DNA of 64,000 bases from DASRHT01 sp035650355 (GCA_035650355.1 DASRHT010000020.1:31228-95227), one strand, 5' to 3'; counted from the stretch's first letter, positions 7,790 through 16,547 are shown. Notes: generated by a model not told the origin, from the letters alone. Numbers and translations: made by a program.

Positions 7790-10036
7790 TCACCGCTGTA
7801 TAGAGGAAGGCGCGATCTGCACATCTGCCTGCGGGTCCGCAAGATGCAAATCGGGGAGCTCGCCTGCATGGTTTTCCTGCTCTTTGAGAAGTGGCGACGA
7901 CAGGATGCACAGGTCAGCCCGACCGGCGGCTATAACGGTGTTGATTTCATTGCTGGTGGTGAGATAGCCACCAACCATCGTCGGCATGCCCGCCTTATTG
8001 CGTATCTGGTCGCTCAACGCCGTCAAGAAACCGCGGTTGTAGGTCAGTTCGCTCTCGATTGTCGTCTGGCCTGCCAGCACCTCAATCATATCACATCCCT
8101 GATCCTGCAACAATTTGACGGCATGCACCGCATCTTCCATTGAAAGGCCGTTTCTTACACCATCGCTCAGGGAGAGCGCGACGCAGATGGGCTTGTCCTG
8201 GGGCCAGACGGCGCGAACGGCAGCGAATATTTCTAATGGGAAGCGCATGCGCCGCTCAATGTTGCCTCCGTATTCGTCGCTGCGCCGGTTCGTCAGCGGC
8301 GAAATGAAGCTGGCGAGCAGATAGCCGTGAGCAAAATTGATCTGTAGCATGTCAAAATTGGCGGCGCGGGCCATCTCGGTTGCTCGCATAAATTCCTCTT
8401 TTACCCGCTCCATATCGCTCTGCTCCATTGCTCTGGGCACCTGGCTGATCGGCGTGTAAGGAATGGGAGATGCCGAGAGCAGCGGCCAGTTTCCCTCGCG
8501 TAGTGGTCTGTCCAGTCCCTGCGTACGCGGCCTGGTTGAGCCACGACGCCCGGCGTGCCCCAGTTGAAGCGCGATCTTCGTCCCCGAGTGGGAATGGACG
8601 TAATCTACGATGCGGGTCCAGGTCGCTTGATGCTCCGCCGTATATAGTCCGATGCTCTCCGGTGAGATGCGCCCTTCGCTGGAAACGGCGACCTGCTCTG
8701 TCAAAATTAGTCCAGCCTCTCCTTGCGCGAGTCTGGCAATCTGAGTCGCGTCTTTGTCGCTGAACTGCCCATCTTGCGCAGGAGACGAAAATGGGGGGGA
8801 GAGGATGACGCGATTGGATAATGTGAGGTCACGTATGCATAGGGGCGTGAACATGGGAGGGGGAGCGACAATAATTGAGCGTCGAGTCTGTCCTTTGATC
8901 TCTTGAGACTTTTGCGCCCACCAGCGATCAACCGCATCGCCGAAGCGGGGATCGCGCAACCTGAGATCATCGTAGGAAATTCTGCCGCTGCGCGTCAGGA
9001 GCTGGAACGCGAACGGCATCGGCTCCAGGCCCAGGTAGCGTTTGATGGTCTCGAAATAGATGCGGCTCTCCTGCGCGGCCCTTTGAAATACTTCCACGAC
9101 CGGCTTTCTCTCTACCTCGTATTCATTGAGCGCCGTTTCAATATCGTGATACTGTTCGAGCGCACTCGCCAGCGCAATCGCATCCTCCATTGCCAGCTTT
9201 GTACCTGAGCCAATCGAGAAATGCGCGGTATGAGCGGCATCCCCCAGCAAGACCATGTGCTGATGCTGCCAGGCTTTTGTTTTGAGAGTGGGGAAATTGA
9301 TCCAATGCGAATTGTTGGAGAGCAATCGGCTGCCCGTGAGATGATCGGCCAGCAGTTGTTCGCAGTAGGCCATGCTGGCAGCTTCATCGGCCTTATCCAG
9401 GCCAGCGTTCAGCCAGGAGCTTTCATCACACTCAATAATAAAGGTACTCGTGGTGCCGCTAAATGGATAGGCGTGAACCTGGAAGAGCCCGTGTTCGTTT
9501 TCCTGAAAGATGAAGGTAAAGGCGTCGAGCACTTTATCGGCTCCCAGCCAGATATAGCGCGCCCTGCCAGGTTCTATGCTCGGCTGAAACTGCGCGGCGA
9601 ATGTGCGGCGTACGAGGCTATTGAGGCCATCGGCGGCAATCAATAGATCATATTCGCCAAGCATTGCCAGGTCGTTTAGCTCGCAGTTGAATTGCAGTAT
9701 GACACCCAGCTCTTCGCAGCGTTTTTGTAAGATGTTGAGCAGCCGTTTGCGCGCAATGCTGGCGATGACGTGGCCGCCGCAACGGATCGTTTCGCCGCGG
9801 TAATGCACATCAATGGCATCCCAGATTACAAAATGATTGGTAATCTGCTCATAGGTCTTGTAATCGGCTCGCTGGAACGAGCCAAGCGTGCGGTCAGAGA
9901 AGACGACACCCCAGCCATAGGTAATATCGGCGGGGTTGCGCTCAATAATCGTAATTTCATGGCGAGGATTGGCCTTTTTGATCAGCAAGCCGCTATAGAG
10001 GCCCGCGGGTCCGCCGCCGAGGATGACGATTTTCAC
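7790..10036 (-). CDS. Fused FAD monooxygenase/Old Yellow Enzyme, 2-aminobenzoyl-CoA or salicylyl-CoA monooxygenase type
   Basis: A 748-residue fusion. Residues 1-390 are a class A flavoprotein monooxygenase: FAD-binding GGGPAG at 7-12, a DG segment at 136-137 (AADGLNS) and a GD segment at 265-266 (LLGDAAHTAHFS). Residues 395-748 are an NADH:flavin oxidoreductase of the Old Yellow Enzyme family, with LGHAGRRG, INFAHGYLLASFISP and NRRSDEYGG. This arrangement is diagnostic of 2-aminobenzoyl-CoA monooxygenase/reductase and of salicylyl-CoA 5-hydroxylase, which hydroxylate the aryl-CoA ring and, in the first case, also reduce it. It is the key enzyme of the operon. Sequence alone does not separate the two substrates; the RidA-like neighbour favours the amino compound. 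Confidence 0.9.
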   Translation of the reverse strand: MKIVILGGGPAGLYSGLLIKKANPRHEITIIERNPADITYGWGVVFSDRTLGSFQRADYKTYEQITNHFVIWDAIDVHYRGETIRCGGHVIASIARKRLLNILQKRCEELGVILQFNCELNDLAMLGEYDLLIAADGLNSLVRRTFAAQFQPSIEPGRARYIWLGADKVLDAFTFIFQENEHGLFQVHAYPFSGTTSTFIIECDESSWLNAGLDKADEAASMAYCEQLLADHLTGSRLLSNNSHWINFPTLKTKAWQHQHMVLLGDAAHTAHFSIGSGTKLAMEDAIALASALEQYHDIETALNEYEVERKPVVEVFQRAAQESRIYFETIKRYLGLEPMPFAFQLLTRSGRISYDDLRLRDPRFGDAVDRWWAQKSQEIKGQTRRSIIVAPPPMFTPLCIRDLTLSNRVILSPPFSSPAQDGQFSDKDATQIARLAQGEAGLILTEQVAVSSEGRISPESIGLYTAEHQATWTRIVDYVHSHSGTKIALQLGHAGRRGSTRPRTQGLDRPLREGNWPLLSASPIPYTPISQVPRAMEQSDMERVKEEFMRATEMARAANFDMLQINFAHGYLLASFISPLTNRRSDEYGGNIERRMRFPLEIFAAVRAVWPQDKPICVALSLSDGVRNGLSMEDAVHAVKLLQDQGCDMIEVLAGQTTIESELTYNRGFLTALSDQIRNKAGMPTMVGGYLTTSNEINTVIAAGRADLCILSSPLLKEQENHAGELPDLHLADPQADVQIAPSSIQR

Positions 10037-10046
10037 ACAATCCTCC

Positions 10047-10916
10047 TTACGCGCGGCTGCGTCTATCCAGCTTGATCAAGACGTCGGCTAGCCGATCAAA
10101 CTGGGCGATGTCGGGGACAGCGGGAAAAAGGACCATCTCATCACAGCCCGCCTCCTCGTAGCCACGGATAAACTGGGCAATCGCCTGGGGGCTGGTCAGG
10201 AGGCCGGAGGCGATTCTCTCCGCGAATGGTCCGGTAAAGGCGTAGTAGTTCCTCATATAATTCAGACCTGCGTCAATCGTTGCTTCATTGCCAAGCGCGA
10301 AATAGCCTTGCGCCCAGAGTTGTGGTTTGCCAGGTCGTCCGGCGTCGCTCCAGGCGGCGTGCGCTTTGTCTGCGGCACGAGCGAATGCGCGTGGGGGACC
10401 GCCGCCGTGGACGTAGCCATCGGCATAACGCGCCACGCGGTTATATCCCTGGTCGCTCAATCCGCCAATCAACAACGTGGGACCGCCAGAGCGAGCCGCT
10501 TTTGGCGCGATATGCCCATCTTCCCAGAGGGTGCGCAAGGTAGCGAGTTGCTCCGAGAGCACCTTGCCTCTTGTCCGATACTCCACGCCGACCGCATCAT
10601 AATCCTCTTTGCGCGCGCCCACCGCCAGCCCCAGAACCAGGCGACCGTTAGAAAGTGCATCGAGGGAAGCTGCCATTTTGGCAAGCATGGTGGTATTGTG
10701 CAGCGGGCCGATAACAATGGTAGTAGCCAGCAGCACGCGTCGCGTTACTGCTGCTGCGGCTGCGAGAGCTGTCAGGGGGTCGTAGCTATCGTAAATGATG
10801 CGGTCCACCACACCCAGGCTGGAAAACGGTCCTTCATCGGCCTTGTGCGCCCATGTGATAATAAGCTGCCCATCTGTCCCGGGAACGCCGTTAGGCAATC
10901 CTATTCCGACTCGCAT
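10047..10916 (-). CDS. LLM-class flavin-dependent oxidoreductase
   Basis: A 289-residue bacterial-luciferase-like TIM-barrel protein: opening MRVGIGLPNGVPG, then LLATTIVIGPLHNT, LVLGLAVGARKEDYDAVG and RTLWEDG. Such proteins use F420 or FMN; which one is used here cannot be decided. It is the first gene of the minus-strand operon, ten bases ahead of the fused monooxygenase, so its transcription is shared. Its role may be an additional oxidation or hydride-transfer step, or cofactor supply. No strong ribosome site is visible (GGGATG about 7 bases upstream). Upstream, 10917-11096 holds no gene. Confidence 0.85.
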   Translation of the reverse strand: MRVGIGLPNGVPGTDGQLIITWAHKADEGPFSSLGVVDRIIYDSYDPLTALAAAAAVTRRVLLATTIVIGPLHNTTMLAKMAASLDALSNGRLVLGLAVGARKEDYDAVGVEYRTRGKVLSEQLATLRTLWEDGHIAPKAARSGGPTLLIGGLSDQGYNRVARYADGYVHGGGPPRAFARAADKAHAAWSDAGRPGKPQLWAQGYFALGNEATIDAGLNYMRNYYAFTGPFAERIASGLLTSPQAIAQFIRGYEEAGCDEMVLFPAVPDIAQFDRLADVLIKLDRRSRA

Positions 10917-11096
10917 ATATACATCCCGTTATCGTTAATAGGGGCGGGTCATCTTGTAAGGGGGATAAGTTGTTCCTGTCCCTACAGATCCGCTCTGAAC
11001 TGCTGAGATAGCGCCCATTGCTATCCCTGAATTTGCAAGGCTGCTTAGAGTATGGCACAAAGTAGCGACTATCTCAAGCGCGCGGATGCTATGTTT

Positions 11097-11115
11097 AATT
11101 TCTCGTCGAGAAATT
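11097..11115. promoter_or_regulatory. Palindromic operator-like site, distal copy upstream of fic
   Basis: A perfect 19-bp palindrome (nine-base arms around a single T) containing TCGTCGAGAAA, which recurs twice nearer the fic gene. It lies in the roughly 380-bp gene-free stretch between the aryl-CoA operon and fic, and could act on either divergent gene. Confidence 0.5.
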
Positions 11116-11206
11116 AATTTGGGCCGTTAGCCGAGATTATTTTGTAAATGGCTCATTCTTGCATTGGCTTGTTAAAGGGATATGTAGTTATTTGCCTTGC
11201 ATCTCA

Positions 11207-11238
11207 TCGTCGAGAAAAAGCATGATTTCGTCGAGAAA
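11207..11238. promoter_or_regulatory. Pair of TCGTCGAGAAA repeats at the fic promoter
   Basis: TCGTCGAGAAA occurs at 11207-11217 and 11228-11238, exactly 21 bp apart (two helical turns), just before a -10-like TAGAAT at 11245-11250. The spacing and the third, palindromic copy at 11097-11115 suggest a repressor or activator binding site. The binder is unknown; the C-terminal helix-turn-helix of the Fic protein itself is a candidate. Confidence 0.55.
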
Positions 11239-11296
11239 ATATGCTAGAATGTGGGGAGAACCTGGCTCTACCCAGGGCAAATCTAAGGGGGCGAAT

Positions 11297-12259
11297 ATGG
11301 ATGAACAAGCGAAAATGGATGGGCGGTTGGTCAGAAGAATTGTCGAGAAAAAGAAGCGGCTGGACGAGTATCGACCGTTAGATCAGGGCATAGTGCGGCG
11401 GCTCCACGAGGATTTTCGTGTCGAAGCCACCTATCACTCTAATGCAATTGAAGGCAATACGCTGACCCTAGCCGAAACCGAACTGGTGCTTGAATATGGC
11501 ATGACCATTGACGGTCACCCGTTGCGTGAACATTACGAAGTGACAAACCACGCCAAAGCATATGATGCGATGGAGCAGCTTGCAAAAAAAGCAATAGACA
11601 TGGAGACGGTGCTTTCGCTGCATCGCCTGATCAAAGTCCAGATCGACGAAGACGCCGGGATGCTGCGTACCGGCGCAGTCCATATTCGCGGGGCAAGCTT
11701 TACCCCGCCTCCTGCAAAAGATATCCCGCGCTACCTGGCACAGTGGCTCGACTGGCTCACGAGCGAGCAGGCGCGACAGTATGATCCCGTGACCCGTGCA
11801 GCCATAGCTCATCACGATTTTGAGAGCCTGCATCCCTTCTTTGATGGCAATGGCAGAGTTGGTCGATTGTTGCTCAACATCATGCTTATGCAGGATGGCT
11901 ACCCGCCGGCGATGGTGTTGCGCGACTGGCGACAACGTTACATCAAAGCCCTTCAGGCAGCTTCAGCAGGTGACTATCGAGATATTATTAATCTCATCGG
12001 TCAGGCGGTTGAACTGAGCCTTGACCGCTATCTGCAAGCATGTACCGATGCAACCGCGCATCTCTTATCAATGAAGGAACTGGCAACCATCTTCAACACA
12101 AGCGTTGATTACCTCGGCCAGCTTGCGCGTGCAGGTAAGTTCGAAGCGAAAAAACGGGGCCTCTACTGGTACGCCCCGGTCGAAGCGGTCGCTCGCTACT
12201 TCCACGAGGCGAACGAACAGCCGCGAGGACGCCCTCGTAAGAAGCTATCCTCCGACTAA
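11297..12259 (+). CDS. Fic-domain protein with N-terminal inhibitory motif and C-terminal HTH-like domain
   Basis: A 320-residue Fic (FIDO) protein, predicted AMP- or NMP-transferase. The catalytic motif is intact: HPFFDGNGRVGR at 179-190, with H179 as catalytic base. An inhibitory helix motif S-x-x-x-E-G-N lies N-terminally (S48 to E52, SNAIEGN), so it is an intramolecularly autoinhibited class II Fic protein. Residues about 270-310 (MKELATIFNTSVDYLGQLAR) look like a winged-helix or MerR-like DNA-binding segment, followed by a basic tail. The start at MDEQAK is preferred because AAGGGGG lies seven bases upstream; the open frame extends 46 codons further back through the operator-like repeats. 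The target is unknown. Confidence 0.92.
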   Translation: MDEQAKMDGRLVRRIVEKKKRLDEYRPLDQGIVRRLHEDFRVEATYHSNAIEGNTLTLAETELVLEYGMTIDGHPLREHYEVTNHAKAYDAMEQLAKKAIDMETVLSLHRLIKVQIDEDAGMLRTGAVHIRGASFTPPPAKDIPRYLAQWLDWLTSEQARQYDPVTRAAIAHHDFESLHPFFDGNGRVGRLLLNIMLMQDGYPPAMVLRDWRQRYIKALQAASAGDYRDIINLIGQAVELSLDRYLQACTDATAHLLSMKELATIFNTSVDYLGQLARAGKFEAKKRGLYWYAPVEAVARYFHEANEQPRGRPRKKLSSD

Positions 12260-12271
12260 TTGCTTTGGTGA

Positions 12272-12289
12272 TTGTTGGATAGCCAACAA
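12272..12289 (+). terminator. Short stem-loop after fic
   Basis: A 7-bp stem (12272-12278 with 12283-12289, TTGTTGG/CCAACAA) with a 4-nt loop, a few bases after the fic stop. There is no T-run, so this is a weak terminator candidate. Confidence 0.35.
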
Positions 12290-12371
12290 GGGCAATACGG
12301 GGTAGAATGTAATCTGGCTGCTGCATTCGCCATCAGCAAAAAGCATGTTATACCTGCACAGGAGTCAAAAG

Positions 12372-12944
12372 ATGCTGACGCTTTGCTATTCGCCGCATAT
12401 GACCAGCGTTGATAATGAGGCAAAACGCGCCTCCGGCCATGCTGATGTGCCGCTGTCTGACGCCGGACGGCAGCAGGCGCAGGAGTTGGGGCAGCACTAT
12501 GCGCCAGAAAAGTTTGATGCTGTCTTCCATTCTGATCTCCGGCGTGCGTCTGACACAGCGCATATTGCCTTTGCGACGCGCAACCTGCCCATTGTGCCTG
12601 ATGCTCGACTGCGCGAGTACGATTATGGAGATATGACGCAATATCCGGTTGCTGAAGTCGAGCAGGAGTTTCCACGGCGCATCAGGGAGCCGTTTCCCAA
12701 CGGGGAGAGCCTGCTGATGGTCGTGCAGAGGGTGGGCGCATTTTTGGGCGATGTTTTGCGCGACTATGATGAGAAAACGGTGGTTGTCATCGGGCATCGC
12801 GCGACCAGGTATGGGCTGGCGTACTGGTGTGATGGCGCATCGCTTGAAGACATTGTGCTGAAGCCCTGGGAGTGGCGTGATATTCCTATCTGGCGCTACG
12901 AGCTACACGCGCACAACCTTGAGCGGCCTTTGATTTCCAGCTAA
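12372..12944 (+). CDS. Histidine-phosphatase superfamily protein with degenerate RHG motif
   Basis: A 190-residue member of the phosphoglycerate-mutase-like histidine phosphatases. The family frame is clear: PLSDAGRQQAQELG, FHSDLRRASDTA, LREYDYGDM, FPNGESL and VVVIGHRATRYGL, the last carrying the second catalytic His. The N-terminal signature, normally RHGET, reads SPHMTS: the His is kept but the Arg and Gly are replaced. Activity may be altered or lost. The start is fixed by AGGAG seven bases before the ATG; nine extra codons upstream lack a ribosome site. Confidence 0.82.
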   Translation: MLTLCYSPHMTSVDNEAKRASGHADVPLSDAGRQQAQELGQHYAPEKFDAVFHSDLRRASDTAHIAFATRNLPIVPDARLREYDYGDMTQYPVAEVEQEFPRRIREPFPNGESLLMVVQRVGAFLGDVLRDYDEKTVVVIGHRATRYGLAYWCDGASLEDIVLKPWEWRDIPIWRYELHAHNLERPLISS

Positions 12945-12994
12945 AATGAGCGTTGATATACATAGATATTTAGTTTTCAAAAGAGAGGGTTGTT

Positions 12995-13285
12995 ATGAAA
13001 AGAAAAAAGAAGATAGGTCCCTTAGGAATGTTGCTGACCACCGTGGGGACCTCGCTGGTGGTTGCCGCTATCCTTGATCAGTTGCGTCTGCCGCCGGAGC
13101 AGCGGACATGGCATGGTGAGGTCGCGGGGGTGCCGTACGACTTTCGTATGCCAACAATGGAGCGGTTGCAGGCCACCTTCTGGAATAAAGATACAGCGCG
13201 CGTTCTGGTTCCCCATGCCTTTGGCGTGGGTTGGGGCATCAATTTCTATCCTTTGTTCTATCCTGGCACTCGTGTAGACGAATAA
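12995..13285 (+). CDS. DUF5808-like small membrane-anchored protein
   Basis: A 96-residue protein with a basic N-terminus (MKRKKK) and one hydrophobic segment (about 8-27). The conserved-looking tail has GVPYDFRMPTMERLQ, a WNKDTAR segment and HAFGVGWGINFYPL. This matches the pattern of DUF5808 proteins, often found beside predicted membrane or regulatory proteins. Function is unknown. It sits between the phosphatase-like and SnoaL-like genes with short spacers and may be co-transcribed. Confidence 0.65.
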   Translation: MKRKKKIGPLGMLLTTVGTSLVVAAILDQLRLPPEQRTWHGEVAGVPYDFRMPTMERLQATFWNKDTARVLVPHAFGVGWGINFYPLFYPGTRVDE

Positions 13286-13321
13286 CGCTGCAACTCTTCT
13301 AAACTCCAGAAGGGACGCTTT

Positions 13322-13756
13322 ATGGATAGCGAAGCAAACAAGGCGATAGTTAGACGCTATGTTGAACTATGGAGTACAGGAAATCTGGATCTTGCCGATG
13401 AGGTCCTGGCGGCTGATTTTGTCGATCACGCTCATCCAGAGTTTACTCCTGGCCCGGAAAGCGTGAAGCAGGCGGTTACAAACTTCCGTGCCGGCTTTCC
13501 TGACGCTCAGGTGACGATTGAACATCTGCTGTGCGAGGGGGATATCGTCGCCTTTCGCGCTGTGATACGTGGAACGCATCGCGCTGCTTATGCGGGCTTT
13601 CCTCCGACCGGCAAGGAGATCGTCTTTCGGGGCATGGACTTCATTCGTATCGCTGACGGTAAGATGGCCGAACTCTGGAATTGCCAGCAGGCGCTTGAGT
13701 TCGTTTTGCAAATGGGCGCGCAGCTTACGTTTCCTGAGGGGGCTAACGGGAGCTGA
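13322..13756 (+). CDS. SnoaL-like polyketide cyclase / ester cyclase family protein
   Basis: A 144-residue alpha+beta barrel (NTF2-like) protein. The SnoaL/ester-cyclase pattern is visible: VRRYVELWSTGNLDLADEVL, FVDH, RAGFPDAQVTIEHLLCEGD, FPPTGKEIVFRGMDFIRI and DGKMAELWN. An AAGGGA ribosome site precedes the ATG by seven bases. Such proteins are often annotated as cyclases, but most genomic copies have no known substrate; a specific function is not claimed. No polyketide genes are near. Confidence 0.85.
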   Translation: MDSEANKAIVRRYVELWSTGNLDLADEVLAADFVDHAHPEFTPGPESVKQAVTNFRAGFPDAQVTIEHLLCEGDIVAFRAVIRGTHRAAYAGFPPTGKEIVFRGMDFIRIADGKMAELWNCQQALEFVLQMGAQLTFPEGANGS

Positions 13757-13991
13757 TGGCCCTCCAGCACTTTGAATTGCCTTTTCAGCAAACCAGCCTT
13801 GAAATTTCAACCAGCCTCGCTATCCTTCATCAGTGGCGTGCAACAGGAAGAAAAGGTGATCCCACCGGAATAAACGAGGCGATGACGACAGTTAATGTAT
13901 GGTAGCGTAAGTAACTGTTGTAGAGAGAAGGCAAACAGCTTTGGATATGGCCGAAGCTGTGTCTTCTGTCGAGTCAAAACCGGGAGGTTTT

Positions 13992-14378
13992 ATGAAAAAA
14001 TCTGTTTCCCGCGCACTCTACCTTCTCGCTATCCTTCTCTATATCGTAGGGATCGGGCTCTTCTATTATGGAGCTGGTGGCGGCAATATGAACACATTCA
14101 ATGCTCTGGTCGCATCTGGTCACCTGTTTGTCGCTGCTGATATGAGCAATTCTACGTTCACTGGTATCGGAGCACTGCTCGTTGCCCTTGGCAGTCTTCT
14201 CGCGGTGATTGCCTGGCTCGGCGCATTGATCAAGACCGCGCGTTTGGGTCGCTGGGGATGGTTTGTCTTGCTGCTGATTTTCAGTGGTATTACGATGCTG
14301 GTCTACATTTTTGCCGGTCCCACAACGTCGACGCGTCCCTCGTTCTCAAATGCATCCTCTGGCGCTATGCCTCGCTAG
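13992..14378 (+). CDS. Small membrane protein with three predicted helices
   Basis: A 128-residue protein with hydrophobic segments at about 9-30, 53-78 and 86-108, and a Ser/Thr-rich tail. GGGAGG six bases before the ATG fixes the start; an upstream in-frame ATG has no ribosome site. No family was recognised. It is preceded by about 235 bp without a gene and followed by a large perfect palindrome. Confidence 0.7.
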   Translation: MKKSVSRALYLLAILLYIVGIGLFYYGAGGGNMNTFNALVASGHLFVAADMSNSTFTGIGALLVALGSLLAVIAWLGALIKTARLGRWGWFVLLLIFSGITMLVYIFAGPTTSTRPSFSNASSGAMPR

Positions 14379-14409
14379 TTTATAGGGATGCACTTGAGCT
14401 CACCCTTTG

Positions 14410-14472
14410 AGGTCCAGCGTGAAGGAACGGACCAGTTTGCTGCAAACTGGTCCGTTCCTTCACGCTGGACCT
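14410..14472. repeat. Perfect 63-bp palindrome between convergent genes
   Basis: Two 31-nt arms around a single T at 14441 are exactly complementary. The transcript would form a stem of about 30 bp on either strand. There is no T-run after it. It lies between the small membrane protein gene (plus) and the GH55-like gene (minus), so it may be a bidirectional terminator, but its length and perfection are far beyond need. The rest of 14379-14597 holds one further hairpin. Confidence 0.85.
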
Positions 14473-14548
14473 TGTACGTACGATCTAATTGCCCATCGTA
14501 GGACGAACGCACCGTCTGCGCTCAGGTAACACGCATAGGCAATACGCC

Positions 14549-14570
14549 AGCGGTATCTTCTGATACCGCT
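14549..14570 (-). terminator. Stem-loop downstream of the GH55-like gene
   Basis: A 9-bp perfect stem (14549-14557 with 14562-14570) with a TTCT loop, about 28 bases after the stop of the GH16-GH55 operon. A U-tract is lacking, so it is a probable rather than certain terminator. Confidence 0.5.
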
Positions 14571-14597
14571 AACCGCGTTGGACGAGGCATCAAGCCG

Positions 14598-16547
14598 TTA
14601 CGGATAGCTCACCACGGTGACCGGAACATCCGGGTTGGCGATGGTGGACGAGCCGCCGGTGTTGTTAACCACATTCAGGATGCCTCCCTTTCCAGCCGTG
14701 GAGAGGAAGATCGTGAGCAGATCATGCAGGCTCCCTGTCGGCAAGGTAGTGGGAACCTCAAACGCATTTGCGGCGAAGATGTCCACGCCGTGGTCGAAGA
14801 AGCTGTAACTGCCCAGACCGAAGCCGCTGAAGCTCTTTACGCGGTCAGTAATCTTGAAGGCCGCCCAGCCGTCAACGCCTGGAGCCTCCATCCACGCCGC
14901 CTGGCTGGGTGGGTCGTAGGGCATCTCGTTCTGGAAGAAGATGTCCGTGCCGCCGTTGCCGTTCCAGATCACCTCGAACTTCTGGTAGTGCTCGACGAAC
15001 AGGCCGTACGCGGTGACGTTATCACCGTTGATGATGACGCCTGTGTCGGCAGTGTTGGTGGTCCAGCCCACGCCGTTACCGTGGTCGGCCCGCCATGCCC
15101 AGATATCATCGAGAATGACGTTGTCACTATTGACGACCAGGCTGCTCGTCGCGCTACCCGCCCCCGCGCCGCCGATACGGAAGAACACATCCTGAAGAGC
15201 TGATGGGTCGGAGGCATCACGGTCGCTGCGCTGGTCGTGCTCGTCGCTGCTGCCAACCTGTAGCAGCGCCGGAGAGGTCGTTGCGCCAGCGTCGAAAAGT
15301 ATCCCCGAGATCAAAACGCCCTTTGCGCTGGCGACCCTCATTGAGACGATGCCGTTGTTGGGGATCAGGGTCGGAAAACCGAGACCGAGCACTACAGTAT
15401 CGGGACGCCTGATCTCTATGCTCTGGTTCAGGTGATAGATGCCCGGGGTCAGAATGAGGTCCCTGCCAGCAGCTAACGCATCGTTGATCCTATCTGCCGA
15501 GTCCGTTGGCTGGGCAATGAAAAACCTCTTGATGGAGATAGACGTGCCAGGCGTTGCGCCGCTGGCCCATGTCGTGCCTACGGAGTTGCGCTGCACTGAA
15601 GGTACGAAGACGTTGAAGCGTCCCCTGGCATCCATGTACAGGAAGGGCGCCTCTCGTGTGATTGGGCTGCTCGCGAGTGTCGTATACGGGCCACCGCATG
15701 ACGCCTGACCGGGGAAACATTGGGCAGGTGCGCCAACGACGCCTGAGAATACCTGGTTCCAGACGCCGTTGGTCCAGCCATCAAGCTGGCTGTTCCTGAC
15801 AATCCACTGCTGCTGCGAACCGTTGAGCACGGTGCTGCCATCGAACTCTGAATCGGCGATGAAGCCGCCGCTAGCAAAGGATGGAGGGGTGCAAAAGTCC
15901 ATCAGGGTGGTGAACCCGTTGATGTGGACCCGGCGCATCGGCGCGGCCTGCGACACTGCCCAGAATTCGCCGGTGGAGCAGCCTGCGTTCGGAGTAGTCA
16001 CGTTGATAGTCAGGTTCGACAATGATCGCCAGAAGTTCACCAGCGCGGTGCAGTTGTTAGGGCCGAAGCACTGGTTGCGCACATCGATGGAGCCGTTGAT
16101 GACAACGTCATTCGGAGAGAGACCGAGGCCCGCCACGCTGGTGTAGTAGCCAACCTGAAAGTTGAGCGGGTTCGTGCTGGACCCGTAGGTGCCAGGCTCA
16201 AACAGCAGCGCGTAACGCTGCGTTCCGAACTGGTTGGGGATCTGCTGGTTTGCCACCGCATCGACCGTTGCCTGGATATCGCTCTGCGCCATGCCAGGAT
16301 TGAAGATGAAGACATTCGAGCCTAAGTCAGACTGGCTGGACGATGCCGACCGGGCCATCAATGCGCTGTGTGCCGCGCCTCCGCTGCTGGTTTGCGCGCT
16401 TTGCGTATCAGCATGAGCGATAGGAGAAAAATAAAAGAGTGGAGCGGCTGCGAAGGTTCCGATCATGCAACACAGTAGCGCGATCATTCGCAGCAGCCGT
16501 TGAACAGGTTTCCGGTGCCCCGGAGCACCATGAGGACGTGCATCCAT
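14598..16547 (-). CDS. Secreted GH55-like (beta-1,3-glucanase type) parallel beta-helix protein
   Basis: A 649-residue exported protein. The signal peptide has a basic start, a hydrophobic core and an AHA cleavage site near residue 47. Two pectate-lyase-like beta-helix halves follow. The second half has NGDNVTAYGLFVEHYQ, VIWNGNGG, QNEMPYDPPSQAAWM, FGLGSYSFFDHG and AFEVPTTLPTG, a pattern seen in proteins related to GH55 that are often mislabelled adenylyl cyclase or coagulation factor 5/8 protein. With the upstream GH16-CBM56 gene, exo- or endo-beta-1,3-glucanase activity is a reasonable inference. The ATG directly after AAGGAGAT is used; the open frame extends 50 codons further without support. 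Confidence 0.75.
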   Translation of the reverse strand: MDARPHGAPGHRKPVQRLLRMIALLCCMIGTFAAAPLFYFSPIAHADTQSAQTSSGGAAHSALMARSASSSQSDLGSNVFIFNPGMAQSDIQATVDAVANQQIPNQFGTQRYALLFEPGTYGSSTNPLNFQVGYYTSVAGLGLSPNDVVINGSIDVRNQCFGPNNCTALVNFWRSLSNLTINVTTPNAGCSTGEFWAVSQAAPMRRVHINGFTTLMDFCTPPSFASGGFIADSEFDGSTVLNGSQQQWIVRNSQLDGWTNGVWNQVFSGVVGAPAQCFPGQASCGGPYTTLASSPITREAPFLYMDARGRFNVFVPSVQRNSVGTTWASGATPGTSISIKRFFIAQPTDSADRINDALAAGRDLILTPGIYHLNQSIEIRRPDTVVLGLGFPTLIPNNGIVSMRVASAKGVLISGILFDAGATTSPALLQVGSSDEHDQRSDRDASDPSALQDVFFRIGGAGAGSATSSLVVNSDNVILDDIWAWRADHGNGVGWTTNTADTGVIINGDNVTAYGLFVEHYQKFEVIWNGNGGTDIFFQNEMPYDPPSQAAWMEAPGVDGWAAFKITDRVKSFSGFGLGSYSFFDHGVDIFAANAFEVPTTLPTGSLHDLLTIFLSTAGKGGILNVVNNTGGSSTIANPDVPVTVVSYP

